NCBI GenBank assembly: GCA_038098605.1
Contig: JAZDUA010000424.1
Span: 124,001-188,000, forward strand
Reading direction: 5' to 3'
Origin: Gryllus longicercus
Taxonomy: Eukaryota > Arthropoda > Insecta > Orthoptera > Gryllidae
DNA length: 64,000 bases
Under the pieces are notes generated by a model that was not told the origin of the DNA, searched no databases, and saw only the letters and a list, made by a program, of their open reading frames with translations. Below, one piece after another: positions 44,430 to 54,950 of the stretch. Every line of letters begins with the position of its first letter. Within the stretch, counting starts at the first letter, position 1. The position numbers were made by a program, and so were the translations under genes.

Positions 44430-45115
44430 TGTGGCGTCGTTAACACGAGGGCCAGAACCGTTAGGTCGGTGAAAGTGCGCTGCGGGGGAGGAAGGGGTTG
44501 AGCCTGAACATCCGGGATTTGGCGCTCTGGCAGTTGACGCAGACAGCGTGGCAGAGCCAAAAAAAACCTTAGGCTGTAAACTCCTAGGAAGCTGGCTAGC
44601 GAGCCTACCTGGGAATCTTGTGTGGTGGGGGTGTATCCCCCCTCCTAAGATGCTGGCAGGCGAGCCTAGCTTACCGACAGCGGGCGAGCCTATCTAGGGA
44701 ACTTGTGGAGTGGGGGTGTAGCCATCAACTATTTAACGCGGCGCCATCTGCGCCCGCGTTCTCATTCAGTTTACATCAGAGGGCCTAGTACGTGTAGGTA
44801 CAGGGAGCGTGAGAATGGAGGCGAGATGTCCGGAGTGTAAGGGCCAGACGATCTCGGGTGCTTCGTGCACATGGTTCGCCAGACGGCGACCGGGTTAAAT
44901 TTTGGCATCAGGCCATGTGACGGTAATTGTCACGGGACGAAGTCCGACAGCTCGCATCACGCGTGGCTTGTTTTTTCTGCGGTAAAGCAGGGTATTGGAA
45001 AGAAAAGGTTGCCGGAGTGTTTCAATTAAGCAATTTATTGTATCTAGTCTGTAACTTTTCAATATACTATTTTTATTTTGTTTATGTGAATTTATTCTCT
45101 TTTCACTACGTCACA
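44430..45115 (+). repeat. 3' LTR of the Gypsy element (686 bp)
   Basis: Same termini as the 5' LTR, with about 11 substitutions and one T-run difference. It is followed immediately by the ATAC duplication (45116-45119). Confidence 0.95.
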
Positions 45116-45554
45116 ATACTCTAATCAGGGAAAATGACACCAGCCCAGTTTCGATGTAAATTTTCCTCCGCAAATACCAGCCGGTAGAGCTGTTGTTCTG
45201 TCAGCATCGATTTTCGTGCTGCACTTCTAAATCGCAGACCAGACTCTGAAAGTCTGTTGCGTATGGTTCAGGAAATCCACGAAATCTGGTGTTCATTCAC
45301 AGTTGTAAAGAAGTTTGAATAGGGTTTCCCCCCGCTGCTTGAATCAAAACTTCATCTTGGGCAGCATCTGAAATACGCCAAAGCTCCGCACCTAGATCCC
45401 TCCAGGATTCTTCAGTTTCTCGATAATGTTTGAGCCAGTATTGGGCGGTTCTTGCCCCAACGCCATACCGACTCGCCGCCTCTGAAACAGAGAGGTGACC
45501 CTCTTCTACTAATGCGATAACTCGATCTCGTGTAGCTTGGCTATGGTGAGCCAT
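45116..45554 (-). pseudogene. Tc1-like transposase, N-terminal half (split by the Gypsy element)
   Basis: Translation starts at the Met at 45554 (MAHHSQATRDRVIALVEEGH). The first HTH (LSVSEAASRYGVGARTAQYW) follows. After a frameshift, NRLSESGLRFRSAARK gives the second HTH and linker. The part nearest the Gypsy border reads NWAGVIFPD, then a stop where Glu is expected (FxDES), so the first catalytic Asp is present but the frame is broken. It continues across the Gypsy insertion at 39772. Confidence 0.9.
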
Positions 45555-45766
45555 GACGAATAATGAATACGGAGTTGTTCAATTTGCTTTTCTTTTCTTA
45601 CCAAATGACAACGCTGCTAGCCCCTTATCTCCTTTTGACCTGGAGTCGAAAACACGAAAGTACTGCAAAGGACAGATACAAGTTGGTAGGACCGTGAGGC
45701 TTATGAGAGAAAATCGATAATCTCTCTCAACAAAAGAAATGTTTAAAAGAATGTCTAAAGTAGGCT

Positions 45767-46757
45767 TTACACTTGCAAGAAAATAGCGAGTAATATTATT
45801 TCGCAAGAAAAGTTGCCAATGTAAACAATGCGGCAATAAATATTTCTGATGTTGGCAATATTTCTTGTTAGATATTCCGGTCATAATGTAAACTCGTGTG
45901 TTTCCGTCGGAAAGATATTGCCGGCTGTTGCTGGGACTAGAATTGAATTGAAGTATGAGCAAATTATTGCTGGAAGAAGCCAAGGCCACATGCGCAGGAA
46001 GTACGTACGATAGTACATAGACGTAGCATATTCATTTTAATATGCATATTTTCTTCAAATGTGTGTGAAAAAGGTTTACGACAATAAAAGAAGTAGTAAT
46101 AAATATTCCTTCTATGGTTGATTATCAAAGGTTCAAATTTTGGTTCAGCTATAGATGCCCCCTGATTATTATTTTTTTACGTTAAAAATTATTAAGATAT
46201 AAATCTAATCTAAATAAATTCTAAGATTACTCTATAATACATTAGTAGTAGGAAATGGATATTTTAAAACTTTTTACCGAATTAGTAATAGCACTTTTTA
46301 TTAAAAAGAAAATTACTTTGCTCTCAGGGGAAACGAAATCCACGAAATCCTTTTATTTTATGGAAAATATTCAGACACTTCTACCCAATTCGCACAAGCC
46401 CTATTTTTCTTTCTTCTTAAAATTGTCACACGTCCTCGCAAATCGTTGGCGTTACTTCATCTCATTTAGCGCAATAAGATCGACCGCAACTCGCATCTTC
46501 TGCCTGCCACAAGTTATGTCGGGAAATGAGGTATAACCTCACTTAATTTCATGCGCCATTTTCCTCGCGCCGTCACCAAACACGGCAACAAATAGTTCTA
46601 ATGTAAAACGATTAGCAATATCTTGCCGGAAAGATCTTGCTCAGATCTTTCTGACAATATATTGCCCGTCGTTGCTCTTGCTAGAGTAAATAAGAGCGCA
46701 AGAAGCGGAAAAAAATGCTGAAAGATATTGCGGAAACGTATTGCTAATTTAAGGCAT
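45767..46757. mobile_element. Possible non-autonomous DNA transposon
   Basis: The left end GGCTTTACACTTGCAAG and the right end, read in reverse (GCCTTAAATTAGCAATACG), are loosely inverted. Both inner flanks carry related phrases (GAAAGATATTGCCGG against GCAATATCTTGCCGGAAAGA). A small hairpin AAAGATCT/AGATCTTT lies near 46630-46655. No target duplication is certain and no transposase is encoded. Confidence 0.3.
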
Positions 46758-46799
46758 TATGGACTGGAATATTGTAGCAAGCAGAAAGACATCACTAAT

Positions 46800-48080
46800 A
46801 TGTCTAATTGGTCGTCTGATGTTTAACTAGAAGCAGTCATATTTTCCGTTAATTATTGTTAAAATGTTTTTTTGAAATGAAAAATATCGCTATTTAATGC
46901 CATTATTTTTTATTTACAATCTGTATTATATTTCTTGAGCATAAACACTCAGAGCTACATACATCTGAAATAGTTTCATGTTTGTATAATATTGAAATTA
47001 ACTCCAATAGAATAATCAAAGTATAGGATTATTTTTGCCTTCAAAATTCCTTTCCGAAAATTATATTTTGAAACGTATTTGGTTTTATTTTTCTTTACAG
47101 CTACAAGATCTCAATACCCACATAATTAAGGCCTCTCACATAAAGGCAAGGGATCCCAGAAATAGTCATCTTCAGAACCATGTATCACATTCGTCATCAG
47201 AACCACCTTATTTACTTCAGTGTAGACATTGCAAACTCAAAGGCTTTTCCCATTAAGAATTATTGTAATTGCAGAACATCAACAGTTCCATCATCTTTAT
47301 TCATATTGCACTCGTATATCAGTAGCATACGGGAATCTATCTATACACGCAATTACTATTTTATTTATTTCTATATACTAGTATAGTAGAAATAAACGTC
47401 GTATCATGGAAATAGAAGTCAAAACGGGATTTAATGGATTGCTTACAGATTAAAAAATAAGACGATATTTCTTGTCGATATATCACTAGAACTTTGTGAT
47501 ATTACTTGTTAAACGACTCTCTTTCCGAGCTTTTATGAGTGCAATTTCATGGTCAATTTCATGGTGGTTCTACGGCATAAAACAGTTTTGTTAGTGTAAA
47601 ATTGAAAATAATATAGCAATATTTTAACATTCTTTTTATTCCCGATTTAAAATCGTATTATTTTGGTCTCAATGCCACACGTACAAATTTCCTATTACCA
47701 ATTTTTAGGAATCCTTGCGCGCATTTCTTATTCTCGATTTTGCCAAAATTATGCATAACATTGACAAGACAAATGTAAAATTTCGTAATTTAGTGGATGT
47801 TTTGTAAAATAGAATGGATAAAAAATATCTACGCAGACTAGGATTCGAACCCGCTCCCCACGTTCTGGAACAACCCTTTGACACTGAGTTTGAGAACAAC
47901 GGGAGTTTGAGGGAAGTGGTGAAGGACAGACAAAGAAAATAGTATAAATTGTTTTAGTAATAAAATTATAATAGACACGTGAGGGATACCGGATGTCAAG
48001 GTGAAAACAATATCAGGCGCCCAGGGAGTATCCAATCAAAAGAGAGGTAGGCATTGGACGTAGGACGAAGTCGGCTTAGA
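46800..48080. other. AT-rich non-coding stretch
   Basis: No gene was found. A minus-strand B-box-like GGGTTCGAATCCTAG near 47853-47839 hints at a further SINE, but no A-box was found. Confidence 0.45.
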
Positions 48081-48082
48081 TC

Positions 48083-48116
48083 GGCGCCTTCGTGAGAACG
48101 TTCTCACGAAGGCGCC
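48083..48116. repeat. Perfect 34-bp palindrome
   Basis: GGCGCCTTCGTGAGAAC is followed directly by its exact reverse complement, with no loop. Confidence 0.97.
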
Positions 48117-48441
48117 ACTTAGATGTTCGAAAAAGAAACGAGTTGAGACTAATAGTGCACATTGGGAGAAAACAAGTGAGCGGCGTGATTTGATCTGCCA
48201 AGGCAGAAACTTCGGATGTGCCGATATTACTCGTGCAACTTTTCTTGAACGATGACCTTGCTTCCCCCTCTCTGACACAATAAACAGTTGAAGACAAAAG
48301 CTCGCAGCGTGCACTGATGACAACATTCCAAACACATCTTCACTGAAATAGAAACTATTTTCCGTTGAAGACGAGAACTTCTGACCGTGATTTTCTCCAA
48401 AAAATTTAAGTAAATGACCAAAGCATGCGGCGCCATTAAAC

Positions 48442-48815
48442 GTGCGGCGATGGTGTAACGGTTAGCGTATCGGACTGTTGTACCCAAGTTGGCTGGTTCA
48501 AACCCGATCGAAGCCGTGGGCGAAAAAATGGGCGAAAAAATCCTTCGTACGCCTTCCTTCGGAGGGGAAGTAAAACCGGCTGTCCCATGTTAGTAGATTT
48601 ACTTGCATGTAAAATATCCTCAAGCCTAAATGACGCCTCTGAGCTAAATTCAAATCAAATTCAAATTGGGCCTGTTTCTCGCCCAAGAAATATCTCCTTT
48701 CTCTGCTAGTTGGTGAAAGGAGCGTAGCGAAATTTGTGCGGTCAGACGGAAGAGCGGGCCTGATGGCCCGAGTCTCGCCACGTAAATAAGGCATAAATTC
48801 AATTCAATTCAAAGC
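48442..48815 (+). mobile_element. tRNA-derived SINE, full length
   Basis: The head has an A-box-like GATGGTGTAACGGTTAGCG and a B-box GGTTCAAACCC (48498-48508), as in tRNA-Glu/Asp-type heads. The body ends with GACTCTCGCCACGTAAATAAGG-like sequence and an (AATTC)n tail near 48796-48811. A 3' fragment of the same family lies in reverse at 49707-49842, confirming a dispersed family. The target duplication is unclear. Confidence 0.82.
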
Positions 48816-49706
48816 GGGTGTAGATTCGTCACAGGAAATACCTCGAACTCCTGAGAAAATTAGAACGCAAATTATTGAGAAAGTTGCGAAGGCATGACTA
48901 AGTCTCCAGAGATTGGCATTGCTTCATAAAATCTAGTGGTCGATTCCGTAACTAATACTCCCACTCTACCCGCATTTCTTCAATCCATCGTTCAAGAAAA
49001 GTCGCGCGAGTAATATATGTAGAAGCAGAATCTCTCGAACTGTGGTGGCGGTAGGAGGTGCCAATATGTGTGGGAAAATAGGAAAAGCTATGGAACTGTG
49101 GTGGCGGTAGGAAGGAAAATTCAGTAATTGGATAAGACCGACGATGTATTGGAGCATGCCGCTCGTGACCGGGGAGAACGACAAAAATCGATGTACAAGA
49201 GCGCAGAGGATCAAAAAAGGGAAGTGATAAATAGACAATGATCGGAATGAAATTTGTAGGAAGACGAAGTGTTGTATTAGAGATTAAGTTATTAAAATTA
49301 GTTTATTACGGTAAAATCGCCATGTGTGTCCGGGGAAATTAAAGAGACGATGTGTGTTTGTAAATAATGGTATGAATAGATGTTGATTGATAAGGATTTT
49401 CAAGTTTTGGTATAGTTATAAACATGAATGTATTATTTCTGTTATGAAAGCAGCCAAGGAGCAGCCAAATTATAATGTTTTGTTTGTTTTCAAGGATCTT
49501 TTAATTTTGTAATGGTAAATAAAATCCCACGCATCCAAACATTTGATTAAAACTATTCTGTATGTAAAATACGTCAGCCCAACTCCGTAGGGACGGCTCT
49601 GTCCTCTCAAAAATACATTTTCTCTACGGTAGATTGACGAACTTATAAGGTATTATTGTCGGATTGAGTAAATAAAAGTAAAACAGAAGTATGATATTAT
49701 TAGATA

Positions 49707-49842
49707 TTGAATTTATGCCTTATTTACGTGGCGAGACTCGGGCCATGAGGCCCGCTCTTCCGTCTGACCACACACATTTCGCTACGCTCCTTTCAGCCAC
49801 TAGCTGAGAAAGAGGTATTTCTTGGGCGACAAAACAGGCGAT
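49707..49842 (-). mobile_element. SINE 3' fragment, same family as 48.4 kb
   Basis: Reverse complement of about 48670-48805: ATTTATGCCTTATTTACGTG, GGCGAGACTCGGGCC and TTTCTTGGGCGA. The tRNA head is missing, which is a usual 5' truncation. Confidence 0.88.
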
Positions 49843-50189
49843 TTGAATAATAAAAAAATGTTATTGTTTTTCATCTTTTGCCATACATTTCTACGTATCT
49901 TTGTCACTCTGTAGCACCACTGGTTCAGAACTGATTTTCGTAATGGAAAATATCTGTATTCTCAATATTGTACTTTTGCCGGGTAATTTGTTTTGAAATT
50001 TTCGAAATTAAACGTGATCGCTGGTATTGAGACCAACCCTAATAATTTTTAGTGTTTTTTGCTACATGCAAGGAAAAAATGCAAAGGAAAAATGTTGAGC
50101 CATTTTTAAGAAAATAATTGTTTAAATATTTTTATACAATATTACACGAAAAATTACTCATATTTTCGGAAACTTGTACAAGACCTTAT

Positions 50190-50780
50190 TTCAAGATCTG
50201 ACCTTGAAAAACTGATTTCATTAACAAAAAGTCAATCTTCAATACTGTACTCGAAGGAAGACGCTAAATAGATTGTGAACTTTTAAGTTTCAAAATTTCA
50301 GAGATTTCAATGAAAACGAGACCTGCGCAATTTTTAAACGCCCTTTACGCAATTCTACGACAAGATCAATAAAAAATTGAAGCGATTTTTTTTAAAAAGT
50401 GGAGAGATTGTGGCTTTGTGAAAAGTACGCCCCGAAATCAAAACATCCGTTTCAAATTCAGGACTGTCTGAATTTCGTTCATTTCGGAAATTTTGGAGAA
50501 AAGTGTTTAAAAGGATTTTGCACTTGCGTTTACCATAGATAAACAGACACGTTTTGCCATCAATCGATTTTTCGGTATGAATGATCCACCAAACGTGGGT
50601 TCTGAACATACAAAGTGTTAGAAACAGAAATTGACTTCATATAGGAACAAGATTTACCCACTTTTTCGTTTCTGGATATAGCCAACGAGTTTCTTTGTCG
50701 AAAAATCGTCTCTGAACAACAGTATTAAAATACTTCTTTACTACATACACATGGTAAGGCGAGAAAGTAAAAGCAACATA
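50190..50780 (+). repeat. AT-rich dispersed repeat, copy 3
   Basis: The partner of 23205-23960, with the shared phrases in the same order. The CCAAACGTGGGTTCTG phrase (~50589) also matches copy 1 at 17.29 kb. No terminal repeats were found. Confidence 0.65.
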
Positions 50781-51205
50781 GTGTTGGTTCGGTGCTCACA
50801 AGTTCAACCAACTGAATCCGCAGTGCTGCCACACTTCCAAACATACCCGTTGACGGAAATCTCAAATGTTGAAACGTGCTCTCCTTTCAAAGCTACGCTA
50901 GTATCCTCTAGAAAGGGGTAAATACTCACTGTGTATTTTTTTCACTGGTTCATTTTCTGTTTGTCAAGTCACACGAACATCCGAGGGTATTATTCCTCCA
51001 TGATTCGTGTTAGCAATGTTGTGTATAAACAAGACATCTTGTCTGTAATTGTGGTTGGACATGACTTGTTTACCTTGCTGAAAATATATTTTAATTTATG
51101 ATTTGGCATTTAAAGTAAAAACATTCTTTCCAGAAGAACCTTCTCACACATGAGAAACTTGAAAGCGAAATGTTCCGTTGTTTCACGAATAAAAGTCGAT
51201 TTTCA

Positions 51206-51550
51206 AATCATTAACCATTGTTTAATATAACATTTCTTACCACTCTTTTGTTTAATTCTAATTCGAAGGATATGTTACACATAATTTGTGGCTGGTTCTT
51301 GAAATAAGGAAGAAAACGCTTGTTTTTTAAAGAAACCATTCTGCCTAATGGAGCAGAGTAATCAAGAATGTTGTTTAGCACATGAAGTAGGCTACTTTTT
51401 AGTAATAAGCAGCAGCCATGATTTCTGGTCGAAACAAGCGTTTTCTTCCTTATTTCAAGAACCAGCCACAAATTATGTGTAACATATTCTTCGAATTAGA
51501 ATTATACAAAAGTATGATAAAAATGTTATTTTAAACAAAGGTTAATAATT
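51206..51550. repeat. Fold-back element with ~115-bp inverted arms
   Basis: Arms at about 51206-51327 and 51436-51550 are inverted copies, almost perfect over the inner ~75 bases (AACAAGCGTTTTCTTCCTTA and its complement) and looser outward. The spacer is about 110 bases. No coding sequence. It resembles a fold-back or MITE-type insertion, or a hairpin RNA source. Confidence 0.88.
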
Positions 51551-52415
51551 TGCTGCTGTGAAAAAAATTGTTTTTGTTAAGGAATAAAATCATTAATTTT
51601 CAAGATTATCATATGGAAGTTTTTATGGAAACTGTATTTATACATTAAACGCAAAAGTGATGAGACTGAAGTACAGATTATCAGCAGCTTGAAACTAAAG
51701 GTAAGTTATGAATATCACTACCTATACTATAGTTTGTAAATACTCGTTGAATGTCAATGAAATGGATGAAAATAATCTTGAATCAGGGATGAATGGTAAA
51801 CTGCATAACGTATGTAGGAAATTATGAATTTAAATTTTCCTGCTCGTTTAAATAGACGATTTTAAAAATTGTATGTTTCTAATTAGTGTATCAATAGAGT
51901 AAACTAATGCTTGTGCTTTAGATATCCTCATACGATATACCTTAGAGAGTATTTTTAATGTCATGACACAGATAAAAACGTTAATTATGAAACAGAATAA
52001 AAACGTTTTACGGTAATAGAATGTACGTTAAGATGTGATTTTATGCCTTCTGGACCCGCAGTTTTCATTAACGCTTCCGGGAGCCCATAAATTACTGCCT
52101 CTGTTTTATCCTAAAAAGCTACCAAATTACAAAAAGGTTTTCCAATCAATATTCTGTGTTAATATTATGATGTAACAATTTAATTTAAGACATTTCTACG
52201 TCATCAGTATTCAAATTTGTTTTGGGGCTTGAACAAACCTTGCCTTATAGGATTGATATTTCGGGTTATATTGATATTATGCCCTTCAGGATTCAAGATT
52301 GATAGGCTATTTCGATTTATGAGAAATGTTATCTCACTTTGTAAAATTACATTTAATAAATCACCATATTCTTGGGTTTTTATTTCTTAGTGCGTGACGG
52401 CGTGTCACGATTCCA

Positions 52416-52533
52416 CGGCATTTCGCATCTTTCTCGGTCGTCTTTCTAGATGTCGCATGATCACGACCGTATCGAGCAGTGCTGGCGATCTTGCTTCATC
52501 TAGTGGCATGACCGAGAAAGGCGAGAAATACCG
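52416..52533. repeat. Imperfect inverted repeat (~42-bp arms)
   Basis: TTTCTCGGTCGTC...CTAGATG...GC on the left pairs with GC...CATCTAG...ATGACCGAGAAA on the right. The extension CGGCATTT / AAATACCG lies outside. Confidence 0.75.
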
Positions 52534-52679
52534 TAAGATATTCCATCGTGAAGATAGGCTTTTCACGCGCCAAGAAATAAAAACCCAAGTTAAAGTCTTT
52601 GGAGCACGGTGGAACAAAATATATACCACTGCGCGTAATGCCTCTGCCGCAAGGAGGTTCAAAATTTGAACCATCATTT

Positions 52680-53730
52680 CTTCTTCGTAAGTGTTGTTTC
52701 ATGGTAGAATAATTTATAAACAACCGCTAAATAATTCAAAAAATAGTTCCCAGAAGCACCGGAAGATGTTGTAGGCGTGATAAATGCCTGCAGAACATCC
52801 GAGATGAATTTTTTACAAAACCTACAGGATATTTTCTGTTAGCTGTTGGTGTGAGCCGAGGTTCTAGCAATGCAACTAGTGCAAACAACATTCCAAAAGC
52901 TCCGCGCTTAAAAGAAATAAAATATACAACAGAGTATGAGCAAATGAACGACAGAACTTGAAACAGTTATATAGTTATGTGTTTTTTGAACTCTTCAGGT
53001 TGCAATAAATTTCTTCTTGGCTGCTTCCCCCTCGCCGTGAACCCTTTTATAGTTTCTTTTACTTTCTCGCAGAGGCGAGGGTTCCGGTTACCGATAGATG
53101 CTGCGATGACGAAACAAAATTATAAAAAATATGCATTTTCAATATTTTAGCGAAGAAGTGAGAATTAGTAAAATTATCTTGATATTTTAAAGGAAATAGT
53201 AAAAAAACAGTTGAGAAATAGCCATGAATCAACGAGAAGCACGTAAGGGGATCGCTGATATTAGGGCATCGAATTGACAGCTCGCTGGCGTTCACGCTGG
53301 CTCATCCGGCCGTTTCGTGCTGCATTCCTTTGCACGGCGGCAAGTGCTTCTATGATCCCTGCATTCGTAGCATCTCGTTTGTTCCTGGCCGACGGGACGC
53401 GCTATCAGGACGTAGTGTGAAGTTTTGATTGAAACTGTTCTTGCTTTGTGTGCGTCCTGGTTCTTCAGTACTTTCACAATAAAAAAATTGTAAGAGTTAT
53501 AGTTTTTTTAGTTTTCATGCACTGTCAAGGATTGAACAAGGATTTAATACTTGATTGAACATTTTTGCTTTTTGTCGTCAAGTCTTTTTGTCGTTAGTAT
53601 TTCTTTTCTAACATGAATAGGACATTTTTTCACATTTCCTCAATTCTTCGGCTCTTCAATGCCAGGACTAAAATAATCATGTCTTTACGACTATTATAGA
53701 AGTGTAAATGTGTCCATGTCCTTGTCTAAC
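52680..53730. other. Non-coding stretch
   Basis: No exon was recognised. A GC-richer patch at 53270-53400 has no domain-like frame. Confidence 0.4.
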
Positions 53731-53825
53731 TCGGAGGGCCGAGGTGGTTAAATGGCGATTACGTACGCTTCGGTGCAAACGTTCGCGGGTTCGAGTCACG
53801 CGGAGGCATTTTAATTACGTAGCTC
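53731..53825 (+). repeat. tRNA-like SINE head
   Basis: GGCCGAGGTGGTTAAATGGCG (A-box region, 53740-53757) and GCGGGTTCGAGTCAC (B-box, 53787-53800) have the spacing of a tRNA-derived promoter. It does not form a clean cloverleaf acceptor stem and no SINE body was recognised. Confidence 0.55.
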
Positions 53826-53899
53826 TCATGAATGTGTTGATGCAGAAAACTATTGAGAATTCGAGAAACCTGAATGAAAATCGTTTGAAGCACTTCTAC

Positions 53900-54950
53900 T
53901 CACAAATACAATAAATACAGATAAATAAATCGGAACTCTCTGCGTATCATTTTCGAATTTGCAACTTTTAAACACTTTTCAACTCTATTATTAGATTTCT
54001 AAATCTTATGTCACGTTAAATTAATTGCTGTGTATCTATCTATATGAACCGATTTAACTAAATTCTACTTAATCAACATGAAATTTAAATATATTATGGA
54101 TACTACTCATGTCACCAACTTAGTTCCGTGATATCCCTAACATTGCGAATATTATTACTTCACGCTCTTACGAAGGCCCTCACCTTACGGCGCTTCAAAA
54201 GCGTAGTGATAAGGGTTTCGGTAATTTAACTCTGAAGAACTGGATACGGCACTCGGAGCGGAAATACAATTTTGCTGGTTGAAAACACGTTTGGAAGTTT
54301 ATGTAGTAGTATACGTAATATAGTAGAGCAGTTAGAAATAATGCGAGAAAGTATGTGCTTTTTTAGCACCACTACATTACGTTTAGTTTACATAGTGAAT
54401 GACCAGCGTCACAACTCGTGGGCGGCGACAATGGGGGGAAATGCTGAAATGGCAACGACTACTCGGTCGACGGCTGACCCATTTTGATTTTGATTTTTTA
54501 CATTTACGGAGCACGATTTTTTGGTGAACAAGCAATAGTCATAATGAATGATAATCGAAATCAAAAATAAAACAATTAAAATAATTGTATAATTTCATAC
54601 TTAGTGGATTGAATGAGTTTTAGTTTAGACGTCAAACCAAAAAAGCAATTACAATTTCAATATCGACTTGAAGATTTATTGAAAATGTATGAAACAAGAA
54701 GTGATTCAGAATTACACACTTTCTCGTACCAGCTAGCTTCCTTATCTCTTAAGACTGGGCACCCTTTCGGCTTTGCTCCATCCTCTTTCCAGATGCCATA
54801 TATTGGCGCCTATATCACGTATTTCTTCCCACTTCCTCAATTTTTTGAATTTATAATCGTAGAATTGAAATATGACTTAAAAGTATTACAGAAGAGTAAA
54901 AGCTGATTTTAAATCTGATTGTAAATTCGTTTAAATATGTAGAGCCGCTT
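53900..54950. other. AT-rich non-coding stretch
   Basis: The 97-codon frame at 54613-54906 has no recognised domain and no splice-site context. Its status is unknown. Confidence 0.4.

Larger units (their letters stand above)
39773..45115 (+). mobile_element. Ty3/Gypsy LTR retrotransposon, Gmr1-like order, reverse transcriptase deleted
   Basis: A complete 5.34-kb insertion: 5' LTR, repeat-bearing leader, one long gag-protease-integrase frame, RNase H tail in another frame, 3' non-coding region and 3' LTR. It is bounded by ATAC duplications. Integrase lies upstream of the RNase H remnant. In ordinary Gypsy elements RT-RNase H precede integrase, and the reverse order is known from Gmr1-like Gypsy elements. 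The SCAN-like Gag agrees with that group. The RT and most of RNase H are missing, so this copy could move only with enzymes from another element. The LTRs differ at about 11 substitutions plus one T-run length change, implying a fairly recent insertion. Confidence 0.9.

Noticed and set aside
48442..48515. Functional tRNA-Glu/Asp gene
   Set aside because: It has a tRNA-like head only. It continues into a SINE body whose 3' part recurs at 49.7 kb.
54613..54906. 97-codon plus-strand frame as a gene
   Set aside because: It lies in AT-rich DNA with no domain, homology or splice context that I can recognise. It is kept only as unassigned.
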